Shown: positions 9,230-18,751 of the stretch, piece by piece
Numbering within the stretch: position 1 is the stretch's first letter
Layout: the number at the start of each line of letters is the position of its first letter
Assembly: GCF_037969875.1 (NCBI RefSeq)
Contig: NZ_CP150218.1
Location: 2,604,001 to 2,668,000 of the forward strand
Origin: Paenibacillus sp. FSL R7-0337
GTDB taxonomy: Bacteria; Bacillota; Bacilli; Paenibacillales; Paenibacillaceae
Length of the DNA: 64,000 nt
Direction of reading: 5' to 3'
Position numbers and translations under genes: made by a program
The notes under the pieces: generated by a model
The model's database searches: none
What the model saw: the letters and a program-made list of their open reading frames with translations, nothing else
Told to the model about the DNA's origin: nothing

Positions 9230-10093
9230 TTAGGATTGCATAGCAGAGATTGGAATGAACTTAAGCTTCTTAAGCGAGCCCTGCTGGAACTTCTTGCTCT
9301 GTACATATTCGATGAATTCTTTGGTCGCGCCGGTCGGCTGGCCGTTCGTCATGTAGTAGCCGTAAGCCCAGATCTTGTATGAGCCGTTGATCACGTTATC
9401 CGTGTTAGCTTCCACACCGTTGAACTTCACAGCCTTGATGTCGCCGCCCGTTACATAGACAAGGTCGATGTATCCGATAGCATTAGGCGTTGTACCTACA
9501 GCTGTTTTCATGTCACCGCTGGAGCCGGTTTCCTTGTAGTTCTTCTCTTTCTTCACGATATCTCCGCCGCCCAGCGCTTTGGCCTGATAGTTAACGCGGG
9601 TCCCGGAGCCGAAGGCACGGGTGATCACTACGATGTTTGCATCCGATCCGCCGACCTCTTTCCAGTTGGTGATTTTACCGGCGTAGATGCCTTTGAGCTG
9701 CTCTGTAGTCAGGTTGTCGACTCCGACATTCTTATTAACGATGGTTGCAAAAGGAATCACAGCGACCTTATTGGCCACTTGTCCGTCAAAGGCCTTGAAG
9801 CCCGGAACATCAATACTGGCATCCCAGTCGCAGGCTCCGATATCGGCAATACCTTTCTTCACGGCCTGCGGTCCAGTCACGGAGCCCTTGCCGGAAGCGG
9901 CGATCTTCACTTTAGGGTGAAGCTTCTGGAATTCCTTAGCGGCCTGCAGCGTCAGCGGAAGCAGTGCTGTAGAACCGTTAACGGTGATTTTACCCTTGAG
10001 GCTGTCCGCTGCTGCGGCCACCCCTGCAAAGGATGCGGTAACCGCGATCACCGCGGTGAGTGCTGTAACTGTGAATTTTTTGAATATCTTCAT
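9230..10093 (-). CDS. pstS: Phosphate-binding protein PstS
   Basis: PstS is the extracellular receptor that delivers phosphate to PstCA. The 287-residue protein has an N-terminal signal peptide ending AGVAAAADS with no lipobox cysteine. That is unusual for a Gram-positive PstS and suggests cleavage by signal peptidase I, or wall retention by other means. Phosphate-loop signatures are NGSTALLPL, ASGKGSVTGPQAVKKG and FGSGTR. It lies 44 bases downstream of the stalk-domain gene on the same strand and probably belongs to one transcript with it, pstC and pstA. Confidence 0.93.
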   Translation of the reverse strand: MKIFKKFTVTALTAVIAVTASFAGVAAAADSLKGKITVNGSTALLPLTLQAAKEFQKLHPKVKIAASGKGSVTGPQAVKKGIADIGACDWDASIDVPGFKAFDGQVANKVAVIPFATIVNKNVGVDNLTTEQLKGIYAGKITNWKEVGGSDANIVVITRAFGSGTRVNYQAKALGGGDIVKKEKNYKETGSSGDMKTAVGTTPNAIGYIDLVYVTGGDIKAVKFNGVEANTDNVINGSYKIWAYGYYMTNGQPTGATKEFIEYVQSKKFQQGSLKKLKFIPISAMQS

Positions 10094-10137
10094 GTCTGAA
10101 TTCTCCTCCCGGCGGTGTGCGCCGATAAATGTTGTAA

Positions 10138-11574
10138 TTAATTAGCAACTTCCGGTGAGCCTGACAGTTGCAGCGCTTTGCCGTTCTGAATGACCAGTAC
10201 CTTGCCGTCGCTGATGATCCCCAGCTTGCTGCCGTCTGCCGATACCGCTACTTCTGATACATCTTCGGCTGTCCGGTACAGTTCAACCGGAGCTGCGCTG
10301 CCTGCAATAGAGTAGATTACCGTGCTCCCGTCCGTTGTAGTCCCGGAGACTACGAGGCCCGTACTAACCCCTGTGGACCAGTTCACCTCTGCACCGAGGG
10401 CGATATCTGTGCTTTTACCATCTGCTGTAATCAGCTTTAGCGTGTTAGCGGCATTGCCGTCCGCATCCGCACTGAGGTATGATACGCTGCCGTTTGCCAG
10501 AATCTCAGGATACAGCTTGTTGTCAGGTGTAGTAGTCAACGCTGCCGGCTTAGCACCTTTGGTAGTAAGATCCAGCTTATAGAGCTGTTCTCCGGCCTTG
10601 CTGAAGTCTACTGTAAGTGAATCTTCTGTGCTGTCGGCATCATTCTTGGCGGTACCAGTGATGTTGACAATGTACACTGCGCTTTTGCCGTCTGCCGATA
10701 TGCGAAGCTCCGATTTATTCTCTACTTTATCTTCAAGCAGAGCCTTGACCTCTCCGGTCTCTACTGAAATCTGTGCCAGCTTCTCCTGCTTGTCGCCCTG
10801 GACGAAATAGAGCGTCTTGCCGTCACTCGACCACACGATATCTGTCTTCACGCTGGTGTCCTTGCCGAGCGGACTGATTAAGCCGGTGGACAAGTTGATC
10901 AGCTTCAGCTGGCCGGTCTCATCGCTGAATGCGCCCCACTGCTGGTCGGCGGAGACTGCGAAATCCACCGCACTTTCGCTGGAAGAGAACAGATCATAGT
11001 TACCTGGAGTCTGAGTGAATTTATAGAGCAGGGTGGATTCAGCGTCGCTCTGATTCGCAATCAGGCCACCGTCAGCGCTCCAGTGAAGAGTGTCAAATGA
11101 ACCGGCAGGCCGGGCGAAGCTCAGAATCGTGTGAGCATCGGCCTCCAGCTCACCGCCAAGCGCCGTAACCAGCTTCGTCAGCTCCACATACGTTTTGCTG
11201 TTACGCACTACCGGGGCCACTGTGAATTCCAGGGTCTCGCCATCAACCTGATAGCTTTTCACGCCTGCCTGTAGCTGCACACTATGTAGACCTTTGCTGT
11301 CATTGAGCTGGATTCCGCTGCTGCCATGCACAAGTCCTGCTCCCAGCTCTGCGGCTATCTGGCTCAATGAATAGAGCTTGTACCCGCCGCTGTTGATTGT
11401 GCTGAGTGTAACCGGCGTACCGTTGATATTCCAGGACATGCTGCCCTCTACGGCTGCTGCTGTCTTGACAGCTGCGGCACTTACTTGGCTGCTTGTCGCC
11501 AGAACACTAACAGCTCCCCCTGTTACGAGAAGTGCAGAAGCCAGAGCCGCGCCGATCCATTTACTATTCTTCAA
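10138..11574 (-). CDS. Secreted stalk-domain protein with a TolB-like propeller
   Basis: This is a 478-residue exported protein. A signal peptide (GAALASALLVTGGAVSVLA) precedes a domain like the copper amine oxidase N-terminal or stalk domain (INGTPVTLSTINSGGYKLYS, LGGELEADAHTILSF). Residues of about 160-470 carry repeated propeller-like blades (WSADGGLIANQ, WSSDGKTLYFVQGD, ISADGKSAVYIV, VSADGSKLGIISDGK), as in TolB/WD40-like folds. It heads the pst gene group and may act in the wall during phosphate limitation, but this link is positional only. No catalytic residues are evident. Confidence 0.75.
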   Translation of the reverse strand: MKNSKWIGAALASALLVTGGAVSVLATSSQVSAAAVKTAAAVEGSMSWNINGTPVTLSTINSGGYKLYSLSQIAAELGAGLVHGSSGIQLNDSKGLHSVQLQAGVKSYQVDGETLEFTVAPVVRNSKTYVELTKLVTALGGELEADAHTILSFARPAGSFDTLHWSADGGLIANQSDAESTLLYKFTQTPGNYDLFSSSESAVDFAVSADQQWGAFSDETGQLKLINLSTGLISPLGKDTSVKTDIVWSSDGKTLYFVQGDKQEKLAQISVETGEVKALLEDKVENKSELRISADGKSAVYIVNITGTAKNDADSTEDSLTVDFSKAGEQLYKLDLTTKGAKPAALTTTPDNKLYPEILANGSVSYLSADADGNAANTLKLITADGKSTDIALGAEVNWSTGVSTGLVVSGTTTDGSTVIYSIAGSAAPVELYRTAEDVSEVAVSADGSKLGIISDGKVLVIQNGKALQLSGSPEVAN

Positions 11575-11692
11575 TTAGATTCACCCTTTTCCTATAGGTA
11601 ACTGCTAATGTTATTTTCGTCTACGAGTGTCAATTCTGTTGCGTAGGAATGTTATGGAAATATTAACTGTAAAAATAATTACAAGCCCATAG

Positions 11693-11729
11693 AAAAAAGA
11701 CCCGCCCGGGAACCCTCCCGGACCGGCCT
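11693..11729 (-). terminator. Terminator of the small lipoprotein gene
   Basis: A GC-rich hairpin (CCGGGAGGGTTCCCGG core within GGCCGGTC...GGCGGGTC) is followed on the minus strand by six T. It lies 15 bases after the stop at 11745. Confidence 0.75.
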
Positions 11730-11744
11730 ATTGTAAACCCTGTG

Positions 11745-12188
11745 TTAATTCACAATCCAAGTCACGATAATCTCATTCCCGCCGCGCTCTGAAGCCGAGG
11801 GGCTGCCAATAATAGAATACGAATAGGAGCCATTCACTTTGCCGTTAATCAGCAGGTTGCGGCTGTCCACAATCTCTGTCCCGCGTTCCAGCTCCTTCTC
11901 TCTTACATACTTCTGATATGTAGTTCCAAGAGCGGCCATAGTCTCCTTCGTCTGATAGATCAGCATAGAGGATTTCTTCCCCTCTGACTGTTCACCTTGG
12001 GTAAAAGTAATACCTGCCCCTTCGGGAATCGGCAGATCCTCCGGCAGATATTGTTTTGCCTCCGTCTTCTCGTCCGCCAAGGTATGAAACCGTCCACCAC
12101 CAACTGAATGGTCTGCATCGCCGCAGCCGCTAAGTCCAGCCGCAGCCAGCAGCACGCCTAGAGGAAGGAGCAGCTTATGTCCTGCCAT
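11745..12188 (-). CDS. Hypothetical lipoprotein
   Basis: The 147-residue protein has a clear lipobox (LLAAAGLSGC, Cys near residue 22), so it should be anchored to the outer face of the membrane. The mature part is soluble, with PEDLPIPEGAGITFTQGEQSEGK, and resembles small Paenibacillus lipoproteins of unknown role. I chose the ATG at 12188, with AAGGCGGTGG upstream, over one 25 codons earlier. It is transcribed away from the ABC exporter at 12412. A terminator follows it, so it is probably monocistronic. Confidence 0.75.
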   Translation of the reverse strand: MAGHKLLLPLGVLLAAAGLSGCGDADHSVGGGRFHTLADEKTEAKQYLPEDLPIPEGAGITFTQGEQSEGKKSSMLIYQTKETMAALGTTYQKYVREKELERGTEIVDSRNLLINGKVNGSYSYSIIGSPSASERGGNEIIVTWIVN

Positions 12189-12361
12189 AATTCCACCGCC
12201 TTTAGTGAATTGGGTTTCAGAATGCCGATAAACATAGGATGTCCCTTTTATTACCCGGATCAAGGGTGGGAGTAACGGATAATCCTTACCATTTTATTTA
12301 CTTTTTAAAATAATTTGTACGCTTCCAGAAAGAGTTTTACTTTTACATAAGAAATCATTAA

Positions 12362-12386
12362 TATAATGAGTGAGCGCTCACTCATT
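12362..12386 (+). promoter_or_regulatory. Exporter promoter with a perfect 22-bp TetR-type operator
   Basis: TATAAT (12362-12367) overlaps a perfect palindrome (12365-12386), whose half-site is AATGAGTGAGC. The motif AGTGAGCGCTCACT is typical of TetR-family operators. It lies 26 bases upstream of the ABC ATPase start. The TetR gene three cistrons downstream is the obvious candidate repressor. Confidence 0.75.
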
Positions 12387-12411
12387 ACTGTGAGGAATGG
12401 AGGAGATTGGT

Positions 12412-13143
12412 GTGAATGAGGGAAAACCTGTCATTGAGGTTACTCATGTGAACCGGGCTTTTGGCAATAAAACGGTGTTGAAGGATATAACGCTTCAGGT
12501 GAATCAGGCAGAGACCTTCGGGATTCTGGGGCCATCCGGCTCCGGCAAAACCACGCTTGTCAAGCTGCTTACGGGCATAGATGAGGTAACCTCCGGTGAG
12601 GTCACCGTGCTGGGGGTGCGGATGCCGAAGCTTGCCATGCTCCAGCAAATTGGATATATGGCCCAGTCGGATGCCCTGTATACCGAGCTTAGCGCCAAGG
12701 AGAATCTGGAGTTCTTCGCTGCGCTCTATGGACTGAAGGGCGGCAACCGCACGCGGCGGATTGGGGATGTGATGGAACTGGTGAATCTGCAGGAGCATCT
12801 GCGGAGGCGGGTGGACCAATACTCCGGCGGCATGAAGCGCCGGCTGTCCCTGGCGATTGCCCTGTTGCACGAGCCGCCGCTGCTGCTGCTGGATGAACCA
12901 ACCGTCGGCATCGATCCGGTGCTACGCCAGTCGATCTGGAAGGAGCTGAAGGCGCTGAACCGCAAGGGAACAACGATTGTTCTGACCACGCATGTGATGG
13001 ATGAGGCAGAGAAATGTGACCGGCTGGCGATGATCCGGGACGGCGTACTGCTGGCGGCCGATACTCCGGCTGGACTGCTTCAGGCTACCGGCGCCGCCAG
13101 CATTGAGGAAGCCTTCCTCTATTATGGAGGTGTACGCCGATGA
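12412..13143 (+). CDS. ABC-2 type exporter, ATP-binding protein
   Basis: This is the nucleotide-binding subunit of a drug or lipid exporter. The 243 residues contain Walker A (GPSGSGKTTL), signature YSGGMKRRLSLA, Walker B (LLLLDEPTVGID) and the H-loop (TTHVMDEAEKCD). The GTG at 12412 has GGAGGAG seven bases upstream. An ATG at 12397 is in frame, but its ribosome binding site touches the start codon. It overlaps the permease gene by four bases (ATGA), so the two subunits are coupled. The substrate cannot be told. Confidence 0.9.
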   Translation: MNEGKPVIEVTHVNRAFGNKTVLKDITLQVNQAETFGILGPSGSGKTTLVKLLTGIDEVTSGEVTVLGVRMPKLAMLQQIGYMAQSDALYTELSAKENLEFFAALYGLKGGNRTRRIGDVMELVNLQEHLRRRVDQYSGGMKRRLSLAIALLHEPPLLLLDEPTVGIDPVLRQSIWKELKALNRKGTTIVLTTHVMDEAEKCDRLAMIRDGVLLAADTPAGLLQATGAASIEEAFLYYGGVRR

Positions 13144-14177
13144 GAATCCGGGCCATTACCCTGAGAATTCTGCAGCAGTTCATCCATGACCGGAGAACTA
13201 TGGCGCTGATGTTCATCGCTCCTCTGCTGGTGCTTAGCCTGATGAGCCTGGTGTTCGGCAGCGATGCTTATGAGCCTAGAATTGGCTTTTCGGGGGATGC
13301 GGCAGTGTTCAGTTCAGCGCTGGAAGCCCAGCAGGCTGAGGTTACCAGCTATGCTGATGAAGCATCCGGGCAGGACGCCCTGAAGGCGGGAGACATTGAT
13401 GCTCTCCTTACAATGAAAGGAGACACTCCTGCTGTTGTCCTTGAAGGCAGCAACCCGGCGGCTAACCGCGCTGTGATCATGGCGCTCCAGGAAGCTGCTC
13501 AGAGCCTACAGCCACAAGCGCCGGGCGGCGGGCAGCTCCAGCCGCAGATCAGCTATCTCTACGGCGCGGAGGATATGAAGACGATCGATCGCTTCGGCCC
13601 GATTATGATCGGGGTGTTTGTGTTCTTCTTTGTCTTCCTGATTGCCGGTGTCTCCTTCCTGCGCGAACGGACCACGGGCACGCTGGAGCGTCTGCTCTCC
13701 ACCCCGCTGAAGCGCTGGGAGATCGTCACCGGATATGTCTGCGGCTTCGGCATCTTCACCGTCTTTCAGGCCCTGCTGATCTCCTGGTTCTCGATCCAGG
13801 TGCTGGGGATTATGATGACAGGCAGCTTCGGCTACGTGCTGCTGATGACACTGCTGCTGTCGATGTCGGCGCTGACCCTCGGCACCCTGCTCTCGGCGTT
13901 CGCTGCCAATGAACTGCAGATGATCCAGTTCATCCCCCTCGTCATTGTGCCGCAGATCTTCCTGAGCGGATTATTTCCGCTGGATACCCTTCCCCTCTGG
14001 CTCCAGCGCATTGGACTCGCCACTCCGATGTACTACGGTTCACAGGCACTGATGGATATCATGGTACGCGGCAGAGGCTGGAGCGATATCGCCGGGGATG
14101 TGTTCATGCTGATCGGCTTCTCCCTGCTGTTCATGCTGCTGAATGTGTTGGCTCTGCGCAAGCACCGCAGAATGTGA
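13140..14177 (+). CDS. ABC-2 type exporter, permease
   Basis: The 345-residue protein has one N-terminal membrane segment (MALMFIAPLLVLSLMSLVFG), an extracytoplasmic domain of about 140 residues, and five C-terminal membrane segments. This is the YhgE/YbhR-like ABC-2 layout. The cytoplasmic coupling motif FLRERTTGTLERLLSTPLKRWEI is characteristic (FLRERTTGTLERLLSTPLKR). It works with the ATPase encoded just upstream, and the TetR regulator follows after 57 bases. Confidence 0.9.
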   Translation: MRIRAITLRILQQFIHDRRTMALMFIAPLLVLSLMSLVFGSDAYEPRIGFSGDAAVFSSALEAQQAEVTSYADEASGQDALKAGDIDALLTMKGDTPAVVLEGSNPAANRAVIMALQEAAQSLQPQAPGGGQLQPQISYLYGAEDMKTIDRFGPIMIGVFVFFFVFLIAGVSFLRERTTGTLERLLSTPLKRWEIVTGYVCGFGIFTVFQALLISWFSIQVLGIMMTGSFGYVLLMTLLLSMSALTLGTLLSAFAANELQMIQFIPLVIVPQIFLSGLFPLDTLPLWLQRIGLATPMYYGSQALMDIMVRGRGWSDIAGDVFMLIGFSLLFMLLNVLALRKHRRM

Positions 14178-14234
14178 AGGGTGAACGGGCTATGGTACAC
14201 TAGGAGGAACTGCAAGAGTCTGGAGGTTCTATTA

Positions 14235-14921
14235 ATGGAGAATAACCCTGCTGCTGATCAGGAGCAGCTGGAGCAAGACCAGTGGGTTCAGGAGCTGCTG
14301 GATCTCAGCGAGAAGGAGCAGGTCACACCTAAGCAGCTGTCCATTCTGCGGGCGGCGATTGATGTTTTTGCAGAGAAGGGATTCTCGGCGGCCGCCACCA
14401 GTGAGATCGCCCAGAAGGCGGGCGTGGCCGAAGGCACGATCTTCCGTTATTACCGGACCAAAAAAGATCTGCTGCTCGCCATCACGGTCCCCACCATGAG
14501 CCGGATGATCGCCCCATTCGTGCTGCGCAACTTCAGCGGTGTGCTGGATGTGCCGTTCGGGAGCTATGAGGATTTCCTTAAGGCCTTCATCGTGAACCGG
14601 CTGGAGTTCGTCCGCAGGAATCTGAAAATCGTCAAAATTCTCATCCAGGAGATCCCCTTCCAGCCTGCGCTGAAGGAGCAGCTGACCGAGAATATCTTCG
14701 AGCAGGTCCTGGCCCGTGTAACTGCAATTACCGAGCATTTCAAGGTGCAAGGTGAAGTGATTGACGCGCCTACTCCTGCGATTATACGCTTCACGATCTC
14801 GGCGATTGTCGGCTATCTGCTAGTACGGCTGGTGCTGATGCCGGAGCAGGATTGGAACGATGAGGCAGAGATTGAACAGACTATAAGCTTCATTCTGCAC
14901 GGGATCGGCGGGAATGGATAA
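14235..14921 (+). CDS. TetR/AcrR family regulator of the exporter operon
   Basis: The 228-residue protein has an N-terminal helix-turn-helix (IDVFAEKGFSAAATSEIAQK, AGVAEGTIFRYYRTKKDLLL) and a helical ligand-binding domain. Its position as third gene of the exporter operon, together with the perfect palindrome in the promoter, suggests autorepression relieved by an exported compound. I chose the ATG at 14235 with GGAGG upstream. The frame is open 18 codons earlier. Confidence 0.88.
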   Translation: MENNPAADQEQLEQDQWVQELLDLSEKEQVTPKQLSILRAAIDVFAEKGFSAAATSEIAQKAGVAEGTIFRYYRTKKDLLLAITVPTMSRMIAPFVLRNFSGVLDVPFGSYEDFLKAFIVNRLEFVRRNLKIVKILIQEIPFQPALKEQLTENIFEQVLARVTAITEHFKVQGEVIDAPTPAIIRFTISAIVGYLLVRLVLMPEQDWNDEAEIEQTISFILHGIGGNG

Positions 14922-14951
14922 GACAGAAGCAATAAAAGGAAGTGAGTATAC

Positions 14952-17900
14952 GTGGGTTATCAGGTGCCGGAACGGGTAATCAAGCTGCTGTGCGGAAATG
15001 CCGCTTTTGACCAGGGAGCGGCTTATTATCATGCCCATAAGGTAGACCTTGTCTATACGGAGCATAACGAGGAAGACGAATATTCTAAATACCGCGCTGA
15101 GGTCCATGGACTGGAGAGCCATGAGATTGCGCTGATTATCGACAGTGACGGGGATGTGCAGGGGGAATGTACCTGCCCGGCGTACTATCGCGGCGGACCC
15201 TTCTGCAAGCATATTGCGGCAGTGCTGGTGACGGTCCTCTACCGCAGCCAGGCTGCCGGAGCTGAACAGGCTGAGGATATGCAGGCAGATGCGGAGGAGG
15301 CTTATCCCGCAAGGACAGGCAGTCTGCCGCTGGCGCAAGGCAGCTCCGCCCCTTCCGGGGCAGAGCAGAGGGAACGCAGCGGAGACCGGCAGCTGGTGAG
15401 CAGCATGCTCGGAATATTCACCGGAGGGCGGCAGCGGCCAAGCGGTGCAGGCACGTATATCGATCTGCGGACACCGCTCCAGGTCGAGTTCATCTGCCGG
15501 CCCTTCAACTTCAACTACGGCAGTACCATGCTTGGGATGGAAGTGAAGCTTGGTCCTAAGCGTCTTTATATCGTGCAGAAGATTAGACCTTTTTTGGAGC
15601 AGGTGCACCGGGGCGAGCCTTTTGAATTCACGGCGCATTTCAGCTATGATCCCGCTCTGCACAGCTTCTCCAAGGAGGATAATGAGGTCCTGCAGAAGCT
15701 GATTGAGATCATGCTGAATGAGAAGGTCTACCACAGTCTCACCAGCCCGTATGGTTCCCGCACTAACAATGCAGGGAACGACCGGCTGCTGCCTGTGGCC
15801 CCTTTTTTCTGGGAGAGTCTGTACCCCCTATTAGAAGCTGCGCCTGCCGTCCGCCTTCAGCATGGACAGCTTCTGCTGGACCGCTTGTCCCTCTCGGAGG
15901 AGCCGCTGCCGCTCAGCTTCCAGTTCGACCAGGCACAGGAGGACGGCTACCGGCTGGATGTCCGGGGGCTTGAACAGCTTATGGTTCTGGAGAGCTACGG
16001 GCTGGTCTTGACCGAAGGCAGACTGCTGAAGCTCCCGGCGCAGGAATGCGGGCGGCTCTCCGAGCTGAAGCGGGTGCTCAGCGGCAGCCGGCGGGATAGC
16101 CTGGCGATTGCGCCTGAGCAGATGGAGCCCTTCATGGAAACCGTCATTCCCGGGCTGAAGAAGCTGGGCAGGGTGAGCATTGCCGACACCATTGCGGACC
16201 GGATCGTCCAGACCCAGCTTCACGCGAGACTCTATCTGGACCGGGTAAGGGACCGGCTGCTGGCCGGGCTGGAATTCCAGTACGGCGGAATTGTCATCAA
16301 TCCGCTGGAGGAGAAGGCGCATGAGCGGAGCAGTGAAGTCATTCTGATGCGGGACGGGGAAGCAGAGCGGCGGATTCTGGACCTGATGGCCCATGAGTCC
16401 TTCTCACGGACGGAGAGCGGATATATCATGCGTGACGAGGACGGGGAATTCGACTTCCTGCACCATACCATCCCGCTGCTGGAGCCGCTGCTTCAGGTCT
16501 ATGCTACCACTGCGGTCAAGGATCGGGTGCTAACGGAGCATGCAGCGCCCAAGGTCAGCCTGAGCTGGAACGAGAAGACTGACTGGCTGGACTTCAAGTT
16601 CGCCATGGAGGGCATCACGGAGAAGGACATTACCCAGGTCCTTAAGTCCCTTCAGGAAAAGCGTAAATATCACCGGCTCAAGGACGGAGCCCTGCTCCCG
16701 CTGGACACCGCAGAGTTCCAGGAGATTATCGCGCTGATGAACGAGCTCGGCGTCCGCAGCGTGGATATCCGGAGTTCGGAGTTCTCCCTGCCGCTGGTCC
16801 GCGCCCTCCATCTCCATGCAGGCACCTTCCAGGGGCAGACAATCGAGACCGGCCGCTCCTTCCGGCGGCTGCTCGCCAATATGGCGAGTCCTGAGAATCT
16901 GGACTTCCCTGTACCCGGGAGTCTCGCTTCTGTGCTGCGGGATTACCAGCAATACGGCTTCCAGTGGATGAGGACGCTGGCCCATTACCGCTTCGGCGGA
17001 ATTCTGGCGGACGATATGGGCCTTGGCAAAACACTGCAGAGCATCACCTTCCTGCTCTCGATGCGGGAAGACATCCGGCAGAGCGGTGTGCCTGCCCTTA
17101 TTGTCGCGCCTGCCTCCCTGCTCTATAACTGGCTTAACGAGCTGAAGCGCTTCGCCCCGGAGCTGCAGGCGGTCATTGCCGACGGCAACGCCGGTGAGCG
17201 CAGCCGGGCCCTGCGGAACACGGCCGGGCATGATGTCATCATCACCTCGTACCCGCTGCTGCGCAGAGATGTGGATGAGTATGCCAAGCTGTCGTTCCAT
17301 ACGCTTATTCTGGATGAAGCACAGATGATCAAGAATCATGAGACTCAGACTTCGCAGGCGGTCAGACTGCTTCAGACCCGCTACCGCTTTGCGCTCACTG
17401 GTACACCGGTGGAGAATACACTGGAGGACCTGTGGTCGATCTTCAGCGTCGTCTTCCCCGGCTTGTTCCCCGGGAAGAAGGCCTTCCATGACCTTCCCCG
17501 GGAGACGGTAGCCAGGCGAGCCCGTCCCTTCCTCCTGCGCCGCCTGAAGAGTGATGTGCTGAAGGAGCTGCCGGATAAAATCGAGTCCCTCCAGGCCTCC
17601 GAGCTGCTGCCGGAGCAGAAACGGCTCTATGTCGCCTATCTGGCCCGCCTGCGCAAAGAAGCGCTCAAGCATCTGGACAGCGACAGCTTCGGCAACGGCC
17701 GGATCAAGGTGCTGGCCGGACTGACCCGGCTGCGCCAGCTGTGCTGCCATCCGGCCCTGTTCGTGGACGGATATACCGGCGGCTCCGGCAAATTCGAGCA
17801 GCTGCTGGAGATCATCGACGAATGCCGCAGCTCCGGCAAACGGATGCTGATCTTCTCGCAGTTCACGCAGATGCTCGGTATGATCGGGCGCGAGCTGGCG

Positions 17901-18296
17901 CTGCTCGGGATTCCTCATTTCTATCTGGACGGACAGACCCCGGCCTCCCAGCGGGTTGAGCTATGCAGCCGTTTCAATGAAGGCGAGCGCGACCTGTTCC
18001 TGATCTCGCTGAAGGCGGGCGGCACCGGCCTCAACCTGACCGGTGCCGACACGGTCATTCTCTACGACCTGTGGTGGAACCCTGCTGTCGAGCAGCAGGC
18101 CGCCGACCGCGCCCACCGGATCGGGCAGAAAAAAATCGTTCAGGTTATCCGCCTGGTAGCCCAGGGTACCGTGGAGGATAAAATGTACGAGCTGCAGCAG
18201 AAGAAGAAAAACCTGATTGACGAGGTGATCCAGCCGGGGCAGGAGGCGTTGTCGAGCCTCAGCGAGCAGGACATCCGCGAGATCCTCTCCATCTGA
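14952..18296 (+). CDS. SNF2-family helicase with SWIM zinc finger
   Basis: The 1114-residue protein has a SWIM zinc-binding motif at residues 73-87 (CTCPAYYRGGPFCKH), a middle region typical of bacterial SNF2 proteins, and a C-terminal SNF2 ATPase. Motif I is DDMGLGKT near residue 690, motif II is DEAQ near 787, and motif VI is ADRAHRIGQ near 1050. Such proteins are DNA translocases or remodelers, linked by family knowledge to transcription or repair, but the bacterial role is poorly defined. The GTG start has AGGAAGTG upstream. It starts 30 bases after tetR and may be read from the same transcript. Confidence 0.9.
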   Translation: MGYQVPERVIKLLCGNAAFDQGAAYYHAHKVDLVYTEHNEEDEYSKYRAEVHGLESHEIALIIDSDGDVQGECTCPAYYRGGPFCKHIAAVLVTVLYRSQAAGAEQAEDMQADAEEAYPARTGSLPLAQGSSAPSGAEQRERSGDRQLVSSMLGIFTGGRQRPSGAGTYIDLRTPLQVEFICRPFNFNYGSTMLGMEVKLGPKRLYIVQKIRPFLEQVHRGEPFEFTAHFSYDPALHSFSKEDNEVLQKLIEIMLNEKVYHSLTSPYGSRTNNAGNDRLLPVAPFFWESLYPLLEAAPAVRLQHGQLLLDRLSLSEEPLPLSFQFDQAQEDGYRLDVRGLEQLMVLESYGLVLTEGRLLKLPAQECGRLSELKRVLSGSRRDSLAIAPEQMEPFMETVIPGLKKLGRVSIADTIADRIVQTQLHARLYLDRVRDRLLAGLEFQYGGIVINPLEEKAHERSSEVILMRDGEAERRILDLMAHESFSRTESGYIMRDEDGEFDFLHHTIPLLEPLLQVYATTAVKDRVLTEHAAPKVSLSWNEKTDWLDFKFAMEGITEKDITQVLKSLQEKRKYHRLKDGALLPLDTAEFQEIIALMNELGVRSVDIRSSEFSLPLVRALHLHAGTFQGQTIETGRSFRRLLANMASPENLDFPVPGSLASVLRDYQQYGFQWMRTLAHYRFGGILADDMGLGKTLQSITFLLSMREDIRQSGVPALIVAPASLLYNWLNELKRFAPELQAVIADGNAGERSRALRNTAGHDVIITSYPLLRRDVDEYAKLSFHTLILDEAQMIKNHETQTSQAVRLLQTRYRFALTGTPVENTLEDLWSIFSVVFPGLFPGKKAFHDLPRETVARRARPFLLRRLKSDVLKELPDKIESLQASELLPEQKRLYVAYLARLRKEALKHLDSDSFGNGRIKVLAGLTRLRQLCCHPALFVDGYTGGSGKFEQLLEIIDECRSSGKRMLIFSQFTQMLGMIGRELALLGIPHFYLDGQTPASQRVELCSRFNEGERDLFLISLKAGGTGLNLTGADTVILYDLWWNPAVEQQAADRAHRIGQKKIVQVIRLVAQGTVEDKMYELQQKKKNLIDEVIQPGQEALSSLSEQDIREILSI

Positions 18297-18667
18297 GGCA
18301 TCTGCGATGATGCCAGCCCCAGGCCTGGGAGATTTTCTGCTGTTCTGCTGTACTTTGTACACTAGAATAAGGCCATATTGGCTGAGAAATCGGATCTGCT
18401 GCACTTTGTACACTAGATTTTTACGTATCTGCTGTTTTGAAGCAGAAATTCAAAAATCAAATGTATGAAATGCAGTAGAATGGTTTTTTGCGCCCAAAAG
18501 TGCAGTTTCAATTGCACAGAATACATTTACCAGGAAACTTCGTGCGTTGAAGACGGGACAAGGTCCTGAAGCGGAATCTGGTTGGGAAGCATCCGGCAAG
18601 TCCGGTATATTCTAAGGGAGGGCACTGGATGCCCGCCGAGGTTTGCGATTTGGTATAACCCCAATTT
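18297..18667. other. Gene-free spacer with short palindromic repeats
   Basis: I see no supported gene. Two near-identical segments containing CTGCTGYACTTTGTACACTAGA occur around 18340-18363 and 18395-18418, each with the palindrome TGTACTTTGTACA. A further inverted repeat, GTGCAgtttcaaTTGCAC, lies near 18500-18516. These resemble the palindromic cores of the 51-bp arrays. Confidence 0.5.
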
Positions 18668-18712
18668 AAAACAGGGACCTTCTGAGCGAGCAGCTCTGCA
18701 AGGTCCCTGTTT
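18668..18712 (-). terminator. Terminator downstream of the 119-aa protein gene
   Basis: AAACAGGGACCTT (18668-18680) pairs with AAGGTCCCTGTTT (18700-18712). On the minus strand it is followed by TAAATT. It could also end transcripts from the plus side. Confidence 0.65.
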
Positions 18713-18751
18713 CATTTTACAACCGGAAAGTCCGGAATAATACCTAATCCT

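Noticed and set aside
11575..11690. PhoP box upstream of the stalk-domain/pst genes
   Set aside because: TTTACA and TAACA words are present, but not at the regular 11-base spacing of PhoP sites, so I do not call it.
16530..17918. 462-codon frame antisense to the SNF2 helicase gene
   Set aside because: The helicase motifs on the plus strand explain the region, and the antisense frame has no domain signature.
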